Assembly (NCBI GenBank): GCA_903970165.1
Contig: CAJCHZ010000039.1
Location: 62,001-126,000, forward strand
Length of the DNA: 64,000 nt
Direction: 5' to 3'
Origin: Betaproteobacteria bacterium
GTDB lineage: Bacteria > Acidobacteriota > Terriglobia > Acidiferrales > UBA7541
Shown here in pieces: positions 1-8,740 of this stretch. The notes beneath the pieces are model-generated. The model saw only the letters and a program-made list of their open reading frames with translations. It ran no database searches and was not told where the DNA came from. A program made the position numbers and the translations under genes. How positions within the stretch are numbered: the first letter of the stretch is position 1; each line of letters begins with the position of its first letter.

Positions 1-40
1 TTCTCGCACGGCAAGCGATAGGCAAGCCCTATGGATACCA

Positions 41-670
41 GTGACTCTCCAGCGCACCGGCCCTTGCTCTCCCGCGAGCCACCGGCTTCACCAAGCAGGC
101 CCGCACGCCCGCTTCGGTTTTCGAATCCTCAGAATTTTCTCTCTCGCGCTCCTCCTCGCCACTCTCCCCGGCTCCCCACCTCGCTCGTATGCCCAAGGCA
201 AGGGCGAATACGAAGTCAAAACCTACTTCCTCTTCCATTTTGCCCAGTTCGTCGAGTGGCCCCCGGACGCCTTCAAGGATGCCAGCACTCCCCTCACCTT
301 CTGCACCATCGGCGACGACCCCTTCGACGGCGCCTTCGAACAGGTCATCAAGGGAAAGAGCATCACTACCCACCCTCTCGAGGTGCAGCACCTCAAGGCC
401 CGCGACCAAATCGCCGCCTGCCAGGTTCTCTTTATCGGTTCCTCCGAGAAAAAACACCTCGGCGAAGATCTAGCCAGCGCCGCCGGCCATCCAATCCTCA
501 CCGTCGGCGAGACCGACAATTTCGCTCAGAATGGCGGCGTCATTGGTTTTCTGATGGAAAACGAAAAGGTCCGCTTCGAAATCAACCTGCAATCCGCTGC
601 CAAAGCCAATCTCAAAATCAGCTCCCGCCTCCTGATTCTCGCCAAAGATGTCATCGGTAAAGTCCCCTAA
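41..670 (+). CDS. YfiR/DUF4154 family exported protein
   Basis: A 209-residue protein with a signal-peptide-like hydrophobic stretch at about residues 28-50 ending near SYAQ, so the mature part is probably periplasmic. The mature start (EYEVKTYFLFHFAQFVEWP) matches the YfiR/DUF4154 family opening, and the family's Cys positions are seen in TFCTIGDDPF and AACQVLFI. In Pseudomonas, YfiR restrains the diguanylate cyclase YfiN; a similar partner here would lie upstream, outside the window. The start used is GTG at 41; other starts are possible because the upstream region is cut off. The stop codon overlaps a heptamer tandem repeat. Confidence 0.85.
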   Translation: MTLQRTGPCSPASHRLHQAGPHARFGFRILRIFSLALLLATLPGSPPRSYAQGKGEYEVKTYFLFHFAQFVEWPPDAFKDASTPLTFCTIGDDPFDGAFEQVIKGKSITTHPLEVQHLKARDQIAACQVLFIGSSEKKHLGEDLASAAGHPILTVGETDNFAQNGGVIGFLMENEKVRFEINLQSAAKANLKISSRLLILAKDVIGKVP

Positions 671-717
671 CACCGAACACCGAACACCGAACACCTAACA
701 CCTAACACCTAACACCT
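669..717. repeat. Heptanucleotide tandem array AACACC(G/T)
   Basis: Seven perfect 7-base units, three AACACCG followed by four AACACCT. The array begins inside the stop codon of the YfiR-like gene and runs into the intergenic region. It is a simple-sequence repeat, not a CRISPR. Confidence 0.9.
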
Positions 718-883
718 GACACTTCCCCTCCCCCAACCTCCTCCCAAATTCCGCTGCAATGCTCCGGCGCTGCAGCATATCGGGAATCACTTCTGGGCCT
801 GCCGACGCCCTGCAGCTCTCCTGGGCGCCAATCTCTCCAAATCGTTAGCCGCCTAACGGCAAGATCAGCGACCAATTGCAGCG

Positions 884-1393
884 TCAAAAGCCGGCTGGGC
901 GAAGCTTGCCAGCCGCTAGGTCCTTCAGGGCGAGGAGGCGGCCGTCGAGTTCAGCAGCCGTGAGTCGGCCCTTGCGGTAGAGAATGCGCAGAAAGTCCGC
1001 AGCGGAACGGTCGCACTTGCCGGTGTTGCATTCGATACAGCAGGAAACCAGGTTCCGGTAAGAATTGCGCCCGTGGCGGACACGGGGCACAACGTGGTCC
1101 AGGCACCGCACATTAGCGAGAGTCTGCCGGAGGCAGTAGAAGCAACTGCCGCGTTCGCGATCGTGAATGGCTTTGCGGAGCACCCAGGTTTTCCAGAAGT
1201 CCCTGGTTTCGATATTCGCGACGGAACACTTTTCGACGGCCCCATCCGGGATCGCAAGGCATTTTCGGGCAGCCGCATCTCGGCGGCATGTCTGGAGCGA
1301 CTGAAGAAGGGTGAACCGACACCACTGAAACCCTCGGAAGGGACGGGCCTTCTGCCAGCCCCGCAGCCACAAAGCCCGATCGCAACAGCGCAA
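884..1393 (-). CDS. HNH endonuclease
   Basis: A 169-residue protein with an HNH nuclease core in its second half. It has CFYC at about residue 94, LDHVVPR, the conserved Asn in RNLVSC, and a second zinc pair in CCIEC followed by N. This is the McrA-like HNH arrangement with a structural zinc. The N-terminal half is Arg/Cys-rich and not recognised. No ATG or GTG was found in frame before the upstream stop, so a TTG start at 1393 is the best available; the open frame continues to about 1480 without an obvious start. No partner genes for restriction or a phage terminase are nearby, so the substrate is unknown. Confidence 0.75.
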   Translation of the reverse strand: MRCCDRALWLRGWQKARPFRGFQWCRFTLLQSLQTCRRDAAARKCLAIPDGAVEKCSVANIETRDFWKTWVLRKAIHDRERGSCFYCLRQTLANVRCLDHVVPRVRHGRNSYRNLVSCCIECNTGKCDRSAADFLRILYRKGRLTAAELDGRLLALKDLAAGKLRPAGF

Positions 1394-1600
1394 TTCACGG
1401 TTGCCCTTGATGATGAAGATGCGAACTTTCTTCTCAAAAGCATCGTGCTGGGCGAATACTGGTGATACTCCCGCCCCAAGTTATCGGCTCGCGTGGGTAT
1501 TGGTGTTCGCTGACGCCCAAAGAAAACCAGAAGTCCATTCGATCGGCAAATTCATGGGGAGCAAGTGAGTAGTGGGCGGTGAGTAGATCGGACAGAACCA

Positions 1601-1741
1601 CAGAGCGAGACCGTCGAAGAGGGAGTCGCGAATATTCGGGAAGCGATCGGGCTCTACCTCGAGAGCTTGGTGGAGGATGGCTTGCCCATTCCCACAGAAG
1701 ATATCCTGATTAAGCCGATTGAGATTACTGCCGGGTCATAG
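1601..1741 (+). pseudogene. HicB-like antitoxin C-terminal remnant
   Basis: A 46-codon open stretch ending in TAG reads SETVEEGVANIREAIGLYLE and then a Glu/Pro-rich tail. This is the typical C-terminal half of HicB/UPF0150 proteins (VANIREAI-LYLE followed by PIP). There is no start codon or N-terminal HicB fold upstream, and no HicA toxin was recognised on either side. It is read as a relic of a type II toxin-antitoxin locus. Confidence 0.6.
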
Positions 1742-2207
1742 ACCCACCCAAGATGCGGTCGATCTGCCGAAGGTGGTTCAAGCCGGTGCCGCTTCCAAGC
1801 GGCCGAACTCCTCGACCGTTTGCCGTCCGCATACCTCGTGAACCCCGTAAAACCCTACCCACCATTTGCATGAGACAGGGGCGCAAACGGTAGGCCACCC
1901 AGGAATAAAGGCGCTGCCACCCGCCGCCTCTGGAAATACAAATTATTCCCACATGCTTCGAGAATCCCAGCAGGCCTCACCAGGCCGCGAGACGCACGGT
2001 GGTGGAGGAGGATTCATCACCGATTCAATGTAGGCGTCAAAAAAGGCCACAGGGCGAATACGACTAGCAGCGAAAGCGCCGCCCTCTTTCGCGCCCGATG
2101 CGCACCAGAATCTTCCAGAAGGAGATACACAGAAGGTTAGACACCGTGAGCGAACTAGTTACCAAAGTCGAACAGCGGTAAGGCTACAGCTACCACAGTC
2201 GCAACAA
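1742..2207. other. Intergenic stretch with no recognisable gene
   Basis: Short frames are open on both strands but none shows a family motif, a ribosome binding site or a codon pattern like its neighbours. It may be decayed DNA linked to the HicB remnant. Confidence 0.5.
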
Positions 2208-2702
2208 CTACGGAGGCATCTTGGCGAGACATTCCTCGCAGTAGCCGCCTACTTCCGTGCGCGAAACCGTTACCTTCATCTTAAAATCGCGTGCGATTTG
2301 CTGTTTCAACTGCTCGTAGAGACGGCTCTCAAACTCTCGCACCTTCCCGCACCGGAAACATGCCACGTGGATGTGTTCGCGAGGGCCATGGCTCTCATAG
2401 TAATGCCGGTCCCCACGCAGGTGGAGAAGGTCCAATTCGTCGATAAGCCCTTGTTTTTTAAGAAGGTCGATCGTGCGATAGACCGTGACCAGATGCACGC
2501 CCGGATCAATTTTCTGCGCCCGCTCCAGGATCTGGTCCACGTCCAGATGCTGCTCAGCGGCATCCATCACCTCAAGGATCACCCGCCGCTGCCGCGTCAA
2601 ACGTATCCCACGCCCGCGGATCGCCTGCTGGAGCTTTCCAGTCGTCTCCGAAGTATTGATTCGCTCGCCCGTTGAAACCCGGCGCGCCGGCGATGCGGGC
2701 AT
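2208..2702 (-). CDS. Fur-family metal-responsive repressor
   Basis: A 164-residue Fur-superfamily regulator. Residues about 20-100 form the winged helix with the characteristic TRQRRVILEVM and VTVYRTIDLL helices. The His-rich regulatory site follows (HYYESHGPREHIHVACFRCG), and the paired structural-zinc Cys motifs are CFRC and CEEC near the C-terminus. The start has a strong AGGAGG five bases upstream. It follows rseP on the same strand with a gap of about 30 bases. The family senses Fe, Zn, Mn or peroxide; the sequence alone does not settle which. Confidence 0.9.
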   Translation of the reverse strand: MPASPARRVSTGERINTSETTGKLQQAIRGRGIRLTRQRRVILEVMDAAEQHLDVDQILERAQKIDPGVHLVTVYRTIDLLKKQGLIDELDLLHLRGDRHYYESHGPREHIHVACFRCGKVREFESRLYEQLKQQIARDFKMKVTVSRTEVGGYCEECLAKMPP

Positions 2703-2733
2703 TTTCGCCTCCTGGCGTGTGCCGATCTGGCGG

Positions 2734-4077
2734 TTAGGAATGGCTCGTTAGCCGCCGCAGGATGTCATGGTACATAACGATCGCGAATATGACCAACAGA
2801 AACACCAGCCCGACCTGCACAAAGCGTTCCTTGAAGCTCAGGCTCATATCGCGGCGCAAGATCCCTTCGATGGCCAGCAGCAGGATGTTTCCTCCATCCA
2901 GGATAGGAATTGGCAAAAGGTTCAGAATACCCAGGTTAATGCTGATCAAAACCATCAGCGAAATCACATCCAGGGGGCCGCGTTTTACCGCCTTCCCTGC
3001 CATGCTGGCGATTCCAACAGGTCCCTGAAGCTGCTTGATCGAAACGCGCCCGCTGAACAGCTTTCCAACGACGTCTACGGTCCTCTGAATGGTGTCCACC
3101 GTTTCCGAACCCGCAAAGTGCACGCTCTCGCTAAAGCTGACGCGTTTGTAAGCGCTTTCGTCGCGGTAGGTGACACCGACCTGGTATACGTTTTCGCCCA
3201 TTTGGGCGGCATCTTTTATCGGCGTTATGGAAAGATGAACGGGCTGCCCCTTACGGTCGATGGCAATGTCCATGGGCTGGCCGTTCGAGGATTGCGTGAC
3301 CTCCCGGAACTGTTCCCAGTACTCGATAGGCTTTCCGTTTACGGAGACGATCGTGTCTCCCTCCCGCATCCCGGCATGGTCGGCAGGAGTTCCCGGGCCG
3401 ACCTGGTCGATTACCGGACGAATCGGCGCGTACCCAAAAATCTTGCTCGGCTCTGCACCATCCTTGGCCGGGATTTCCACGGTTCGCCGCGCGCCCGCAG
3501 CTTCCACTTCCATTCGAATCGTCCCATTCGTTCCGGCTTGCTTCAGCGCAACCAGCGCCTGCTCCCAGGTCGAAGTTGGGCTTCCATTCACGGACAAAAC
3601 AGTGTCGCCCACCTTAAGCGGACTCGAACTCGTTCCATCGGTGGGTGGCAGCTGCGTCACATGGACGGGAGCATTGAGGTAAGAGGGATAGGGCACTCCC
3701 GCGATGGTAAAAAGTCCGGTCAAAAGAAATATCGGGAAAACGAGGTTCACGGCTGGCCCAGCGAACGAGATAAGCGCCCGCTGCCAGCGTGGTTTGCTCA
3801 TCAGTTCGTCGGGCGCGCCGGTTGGCGGCTTTTCCCCCGAATCAACTTCGGAGAGGTCTTGTCCGGCCATTCGAACGTAGCCGCCCAGAGGCAGCGCGCT
3901 GACGCGATAATCCGTGGGCCCTTTTTTCCAGCCGAAAAGGCGCGGCCCAAACCCGATGGAAAAAACGTCCACGCGCACGCCACACAGACGCGCCACGACA
4001 AAATGTCCCCATTCGTGGATCAGAACCATTACGCCGAGCACCAGCGCGACGCCAACCAAGAGGTAAACCGCATCCAT
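2734..4077 (-). CDS. rseP: RIP metalloprotease RseP (site-2 protease)
   Basis: A 447-residue integral membrane zinc protease. HEWGHF lies in the first membrane helix (about residues 22-27), with two PDZ domains in the middle (about 125-300). The second metal-site helix is NLLPIPILDGG near residue 390, and a last membrane segment is at the C-terminus. The family cleaves anti-sigma factors and signal-peptide remnants within the membrane. It is the fourth gene in the order uppS-cdsA-dxr-rseP, and 27 bases separate it from dxr. Confidence 0.96.
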   Translation of the reverse strand: MDAVYLLVGVALVLGVMVLIHEWGHFVVARLCGVRVDVFSIGFGPRLFGWKKGPTDYRVSALPLGGYVRMAGQDLSEVDSGEKPPTGAPDELMSKPRWQRALISFAGPAVNLVFPIFLLTGLFTIAGVPYPSYLNAPVHVTQLPPTDGTSSSPLKVGDTVLSVNGSPTSTWEQALVALKQAGTNGTIRMEVEAAGARRTVEIPAKDGAEPSKIFGYAPIRPVIDQVGPGTPADHAGMREGDTIVSVNGKPIEYWEQFREVTQSSNGQPMDIAIDRKGQPVHLSITPIKDAAQMGENVYQVGVTYRDESAYKRVSFSESVHFAGSETVDTIQRTVDVVGKLFSGRVSIKQLQGPVGIASMAGKAVKRGPLDVISLMVLISINLGILNLLPIPILDGGNILLLAIEGILRRDMSLSFKERFVQVGLVFLLVIFAIVMYHDILRRLTSHS

Positions 4078-4104
4078 GTGTTCGCTTTTCCCTTCCCGCC
4101 GCGG

Positions 4105-5298
4105 TTACGAGGCCGCTATGGCGGTCGCTGCCAATTTGTTTACTTCTTCTTTCGCGATGCGCCGGGCTTCCGCATCCGCTTCGAGGACATCTTCCATCTT
4201 CGCAAACTTTACCCGCGGCGTGCGCCCCAAAACGCGTTCGATGACTTCCGCGATTCCCAGAAATGGCAGCCGTCGCTCCAGAAACGCCGCCACAGCAACT
4301 TCATCCGCCGCATTCAGGGCACACGGCAGTGCCCCGCCCTTCTTCATTGCTTCGCGCGCCAAGCGAAGGCAAGGGAAACGCCGTGTCGAAACTTTGGAGA
4401 AATCCAACCGCCGCAGTTTGCGCCAGTCCAACGCCACCTGATTATTAGACGCTAAGCGCTCCGGATAGGTTAACGCATATTGAATGGGCAGGCGCATGTC
4501 GGTTGGGCCGAGTTGCGCCAAGATCGAACCGTCCACGTATTCCACCATGGAGTGAATCGTGGACTGCGGGTGAATCACGACGTCAATCTGGTCGGGGCGC
4601 ACGCCAAAGAGCCAGCGCGCTTCGATCACTTCGAATCCCTTGTTCATCATTGTGGCGGAATCAATCGTGATGCGGTTACCCATTTTCCAGTTTGGATGCG
4701 CGAGGGCCTGCTCCGGTGAGACGCTCTCCAGTGCCGCCAGCGGCGTTTTGCGGAAAGGGCCGCCGCTTGCGGTCAGTACGATGCGCTTCACTTCGGCATG
4801 CGTTCCGCCGCGCAAACATTGGTGAACGGCGTTGTGCTCACTGTCCACTGGCAGCAATTCTCGCCCGGCCTTTTTCGCCGCGGCCATCACGAGTTCGCCG
4901 GCGGCCACGAGGACTTCTTTGTTGGAGAGCGCGACGGTTTTTCCGAGCTTTACCGCTTCGTAGGTTGCTTCCAGCCCTACGACGCCTACCGCTGCGGAAA
5001 CCACGATGTCGGCTTTGGAGTGTGTTCCAACGGCCAGCATGCCTTCGCGGCCGTGGTGAATTGCGGGCAGCGGGGATATTACTTTTGCGCGGAGCAAAGC
5101 GGCTAGTTCATCTGCTTTCTTTGCATCACCGACAGAGACTAATTCGGGTTTGTGCCGCTCGATCTGGGCAGCCAATTCATCCAGGTTGCCTCCTGCCGCC
5201 AGCGCGGCGATGGCAAATTGTTCGGGCAGCGCTTCGACCACAGAGAGACACTGCCGTCCGATAGAACCTGTTGAGCCTAAAATGGCCAGCTGTTTCAA
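4105..5298 (-). CDS. dxr: 1-deoxy-D-xylulose 5-phosphate reductoisomerase
   Basis: This enzyme converts DXP to MEP with NADPH, the committed step of the MEP isoprenoid pathway. The N-terminus has the dinucleotide motif LGSTGSIG. The active-site loop PVDSEHNA and the ATMMNKGFEVIEA segment are intact. A TTG start at 5298 gives 397 residues, the usual length. The open frame continues upstream to 5433, but that extension overlaps the end of cdsA and crosses a hairpin repeat, so it is not taken as coding. Confidence 0.93.
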   Translation of the reverse strand: MKQLAILGSTGSIGRQCLSVVEALPEQFAIAALAAGGNLDELAAQIERHKPELVSVGDAKKADELAALLRAKVISPLPAIHHGREGMLAVGTHSKADIVVSAAVGVVGLEATYEAVKLGKTVALSNKEVLVAAGELVMAAAKKAGRELLPVDSEHNAVHQCLRGGTHAEVKRIVLTASGGPFRKTPLAALESVSPEQALAHPNWKMGNRITIDSATMMNKGFEVIEARWLFGVRPDQIDVVIHPQSTIHSMVEYVDGSILAQLGPTDMRLPIQYALTYPERLASNNQVALDWRKLRRLDFSKVSTRRFPCLRLAREAMKKGGALPCALNAADEVAVAAFLERRLPFLGIAEVIERVLGRTPRVKFAKMEDVLEADAEARRIAKEEVNKLAATAIAAS

Positions 5299-5338
5299 AG
5301 AACTCTTCTCTTCCCCATTCGCGTTCGAAGCAAGGCAG

Positions 5339-5358
5339 GACAGACTTCCCCGTCTGTC
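5339..5358. repeat. Palindromic element GACAGAC-N6-GTCTGTC
   Basis: Perfect 7-base arms around a six-base loop, in the gap between cdsA and the dxr start. There is no T-tract, so a REP-like dispersed repeat is more likely than a terminator. Confidence 0.6.
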
Positions 5359-5389
5359 TTCACAAGTGTTTTTGGAATACCCAGTGGCT

Positions 5390-6289
5390 CTACCTGCTGG
5401 GTAAGTAGACCCAAATCCAATAGTACCAGACAACTGGAATTGTCAGAATCAAGGCATCAATCCGGTCCAGGACACCGCCGTGCCCCGGGAGGAGTGAGCC
5501 GGAATCCTTCACCCCGGCACTGCGCTTATAAGCCGATTCGAGCAAATCGCCTGCTTGCCCGGCGACGTTGCCAACAAGGGCCATCGCCAGGAAATGTGGC
5601 AACGGGATGTTCACGTATCTGGCAAAAACCAACGCAACCAGCAAAGCACCTAGAATGCTTGCGGCGCTGCCTTCCCAGGATTTATTGGGGCTCAGAACCG
5701 GAGCGAATTTGTGCTTTCCGATAGCTCTGCCAACGAAATAGGCGGCTGAGTCGCCAACCCACGTAATAACCAGGACAAAAAAAAGCAACGCCGGTCCCAA
5801 GGTTGGAATCCCGTGAAGCCGAATCGCCAACGACAGCGGAAGAGCAACGAGGAGCAGGCCGCTTGAACTGATTCCGGCCGCCGGCAATGCCTCTACCATG
5901 GGGCGCTTCGTCCAGAGCGTCAGCACCGCAACGCCGATCAGGAAGATGAAAAAAATGTCGCCTACAGGCGATGGAAAATGAAAGTTGGATTCCGCGTAAC
6001 GAGCCATCCACTGGCGAAGAGCGCCTCCATCGCTTGGGATGCCGATGTAGTCGATGGAAGGCAGACTGGCGGCCCACGCTTGAATGAAAACGAGCAGCAA
6101 GGCGCAACTTGCAGTCCAGAAGCGATAGGCTCGGTGGCCGATAGCATCGCCAAGGGCGAAATATTCGAAGAGCGCAAGCAGCATAACGAGTGCTACGGCT
6201 GCCGCGAGGGCCCAGGTCGGGGCCCACAAAACCAAACCAACTGCAAATGGAATTAGAACCGCGGCTGTCGCCACGCGCTTCCAGGTCAT
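5390..6289 (-). CDS. cdsA: Phosphatidate cytidylyltransferase
   Basis: A 299-residue multi-spanning membrane enzyme that makes CDP-diacylglycerol from phosphatidate and CTP, feeding all phospholipid synthesis. The C-terminal third carries the CDS signature: SPNKSWEGS, then GDLLESAYKR and KDSGSLLPGHGGVLDRIDAL, with the conserved acidic residues. About seven to eight hydrophobic segments precede and surround it. It lies between uppS and dxr on the same strand, the common arrangement. Confidence 0.96.
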   Translation of the reverse strand: MTWKRVATAAVLIPFAVGLVLWAPTWALAAAVALVMLLALFEYFALGDAIGHRAYRFWTASCALLLVFIQAWAASLPSIDYIGIPSDGGALRQWMARYAESNFHFPSPVGDIFFIFLIGVAVLTLWTKRPMVEALPAAGISSSGLLLVALPLSLAIRLHGIPTLGPALLFFVLVITWVGDSAAYFVGRAIGKHKFAPVLSPNKSWEGSAASILGALLVALVFARYVNIPLPHFLAMALVGNVAGQAGDLLESAYKRSAGVKDSGSLLPGHGGVLDRIDALILTIPVVWYYWIWVYLPSR

Positions 6290-6407
6290 AGAACGGGAAT
6301 ACCTCGAAGAATCATTCGATACATCTCATCATATCGTGAGAAATAAATCACGGGGGAGACGCGCAAAGTTGTGAGCTGGGGAGTGGACGCGCTGGCGAGG
6401 GGGACGC

Positions 6408-6427
6408 GCTGAAGCGCGCCCCTACAT
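6408..6427 (+). repeat. 20-base dispersed repeat, copy 1
   Basis: GCTGAAGCGCGCCCCTACAT occurs here, just downstream of uppS, and again without mismatch at 33512-33531. Confidence 0.85.
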
Positions 6428-6451
6428 TCCAGAGTTGCATTCCAAGATTAA

Positions 6452-7297
6452 TTATTCGCCGACTACGCGGGCGGACTCTTCAGGTTCGGACTGGCCTTCG
6501 CGTATGCCACCGTAACGGCGTTCGCGCTTTTGGAATTCGACGAGGGCTTCGAGCAGGCGGGCACGGCTGAAATCGGGCCAGAGCGTTTCCGTCACGAAAA
6601 TCTCTGCGTAGGCAATCTGCCATAGCAAAAAGTTGCTGACGCGCATCTCGCCGCTCGTGCGAATGAGCAAATCCGGGTCGGGCAAGCCGCTGGTGTACAA
6701 ATGACGGGAGAGCATTTCTTCGGTAATCGCCGCGCTCCCTGCGTGGCCGTTCTGTTCAGCCAGAATAGCGTTCATGGCATCTACAATCTCGGCGCGGCCT
6801 CCATAGTTCAACGCGATACAGAGGACCATGCCCTGGTTTCCAGCGGTGCGCTGCATGGCGTCGCGCACATCTTCCTGCACGGCCATAGGAAGGTCGTCGG
6901 TGCGGCCGAGGAACTGCATGCGAATGTCGTTTTTTTGGATCAGCGGCATTTCCCGGCGCAAATATTCGCGCAAGAGCTGCATCAGAAAGTCGGTTTCTGT
7001 CTTCGGACGGCGCCAATTCTCAACCGAGAAGGCATACAGCGTGAGCGCTTCGATCTTCAGCCGCGCGCAAGTCTCGATCGTGGTCCTCGCGGATTTCGTG
7101 CCCGAACGGTGGCCGGCCACGCGGGGCAAATGCCGCTGCTGTGCCCAGCGGCCATTGCCGTCCATGATGACGGCGACATGGCGCGGCAGCCTTGCCAAAT
7201 CGAGCTTTTCGAAGAGATCGGCTTCCTCTGGCGTCAGCGGTCCCAGCGCGCTCAAGGTCGGGACTTGCAGTGTCGTGTGTGATTTCGTCGGTGCCAC
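6452..7297 (-). CDS. uppS: Isoprenyl transferase (undecaprenyl diphosphate synthase)
   Basis: A 281-residue cis-prenyltransferase that builds the C55 lipid carrier for peptidoglycan. The catalytic Asp lies in VIMDGNGRWA (about residue 45), followed by HRSGTKS and the LYAFSVENWRRP motif. The C-terminal RTSGEMRVSNFLLWQ and ETLWPDFS segments are intact. It is the first gene of the uppS-cdsA-dxr-rseP run. The N-terminus is about 30 residues longer than in Escherichia coli UppS. Confidence 0.96.
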   Translation of the reverse strand: MAPTKSHTTLQVPTLSALGPLTPEEADLFEKLDLARLPRHVAVIMDGNGRWAQQRHLPRVAGHRSGTKSARTTIETCARLKIEALTLYAFSVENWRRPKTETDFLMQLLREYLRREMPLIQKNDIRMQFLGRTDDLPMAVQEDVRDAMQRTAGNQGMVLCIALNYGGRAEIVDAMNAILAEQNGHAGSAAITEEMLSRHLYTSGLPDPDLLIRTSGEMRVSNFLLWQIAYAEIFVTETLWPDFSRARLLEALVEFQKRERRYGGIREGQSEPEESARVVGE

Positions 7298-7396
7298 GGG
7301 TTCCCGAGGGCTTTTCCTTTACGCCGCAAAGTTAACATACGATTTGGTCGCGGCGCAATGGCGGGTGCCTTGCCGAACATCGACGCAACGGACACA

Positions 7397-8719
7397 TCAA
7401 CCGGTCGGCGGGGCGCCGGTCTGAAAAAGAGAGGTATAGACCAGCACGAGGGTCAGAATAATCATCGCGATCGCCGTGACCCAGGCGACGATGTTGAACG
7501 CGAGCGAATTGACGTGCTCGCCCATCAAATCGCGCCTGTTAACCAGCAACAAAATAAATATAACCACGATCGGCAGCCAGATGCCGTTACCAACCTGCGA
7601 AAAAATGAAAATCTTCCAGAGCGGAACGTGTGGAATCAGGATAATTCCCGCTCCGACGACAATGAGGAGCGTATAAAGGCTGTAAAAAATCTTGGCGTCC
7701 TTGAACTTGTGATCAATACCAGCTTCAAATCCAAGTCCTTCGCAAATGACGTGCGCGGTCGATAGTGGAAGAATGGTCGCCGCGAAGAGCGAGGCATTCA
7801 GAAATCCGAATGCGAACGTGTATCCCGCCCACTTCCCCGCCAGCGGAATCAGCGCCTGGGCCGCCTGGACAGCATCAGAAATGTTCACCAGACCTTTGGC
7901 GTTCAACGTGGCAGCCGTAGCTACGATGATAAAGAACACGATCACCATGCAACTGATGCTGCCGACCAAAACGTCGGCGCGCGCCTTCGGGTACTGCCTC
8001 GGGCCGACTTTTTTCTCCACGAAGCCCGCCTGCAAATAGAAAAACTGCCAGGGGGCAATCGTCGTTCCGACCAAAGCGGTCAAAGTAAGGAAGTAGCCTG
8101 ATTCAAAATGAAAATTCGGAATAACGGTATGTTCCGCCGCCATCAACCAATCCGGCTTGGCCAGGATCGCCGAAATAATGTACGTGACATAAAAGCCGCA
8201 AGCGATCAGGAAGATGATTTCCACTTGCTTGTAAGTACCTCGAAGGACCAAAAACCAAACGAGTATCGCGGCGATGGGAACGGCGATGTACCGGCTGACG
8301 TGAAACATCTCCATAGAAGCCGCGACGCCTGCAAACTCCGCCACCACATTGGCGAGGTCTACGAAAAAGCCCGTCACCATCACAAAAAATGTGGGCCGGA
8401 ATCCGAACTCTTCTCGAATCAAATCGGAGAGGCCTTTGCCGGTGATGACGCCCATGCGCGCGCACATCTCTTCCGTGACGTACAGCGCGATGGTCATGGG
8501 AATGAGCGACCACAGCAGGGCATAGCCATACTGCGCGCCCGATTGCGTGTACGTCGCAATGCCGCCCGCGTCGTTATCCACGTTCGAGGTGATCAGCCCC
8601 GGGCCAACGACGGCGAGCAGCAAGGTCAAACGGCGGCGCAGGCCGCGAATCTTCAGCTGCAGATTTTCGCCGCGCGTTTGCACGCCCTCGAACGCCGAAG
8701 TTAGAAAATTCCAGTTCAT
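7397..8719 (-). CDS. NRAMP-like divalent metal transporter
   Basis: A 440-residue protein with about 11 membrane helices and the SLC11/NRAMP fold. Helix 1 reads GPGLITSNVDNDAGG (residues 39-53), where classical Mn/Fe NRAMPs have DPGN. Helix 6 reads GTTIAPWQ (218-225), where they have a Met-Pro-His-Asn type motif. The metal-coordinating Met is thus Ala. Such changes are known in NRAMP-related magnesium transporters, so Mg2+ or another hard cation is plausible; this is inference. It starts 21 bases after the PRC/MgtE-N/CBS gene and is probably co-transcribed with it. Confidence 0.9.
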   Translation of the reverse strand: MNWNFLTSAFEGVQTRGENLQLKIRGLRRRLTLLLAVVGPGLITSNVDNDAGGIATYTQSGAQYGYALLWSLIPMTIALYVTEEMCARMGVITGKGLSDLIREEFGFRPTFFVMVTGFFVDLANVVAEFAGVAASMEMFHVSRYIAVPIAAILVWFLVLRGTYKQVEIIFLIACGFYVTYIISAILAKPDWLMAAEHTVIPNFHFESGYFLTLTALVGTTIAPWQFFYLQAGFVEKKVGPRQYPKARADVLVGSISCMVIVFFIIVATAATLNAKGLVNISDAVQAAQALIPLAGKWAGYTFAFGFLNASLFAATILPLSTAHVICEGLGFEAGIDHKFKDAKIFYSLYTLLIVVGAGIILIPHVPLWKIFIFSQVGNGIWLPIVVIFILLLVNRRDLMGEHVNSLAFNIVAWVTAIAMIILTLVLVYTSLFQTGAPPTG

Positions 8720-8740
8720 CCGTTTGTTTCAGTTCCCTTT

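Noticed and set aside
669..717. CRISPR-like array
   Set aside because: The unit is only 7 bases with no spacers, so it is a simple tandem repeat.
1073..1465. 130-codon plus-strand frame opposite the HNH gene
   Set aside because: The minus-strand frame carries a full HNH motif with both Cys pairs; this one has no motifs.
2767..4455. 562-codon open frame antisense to rseP and dxr
   Set aside because: It lies fully opposite two well-supported genes, has no family motifs, and long antisense frames are expected in this codon usage.
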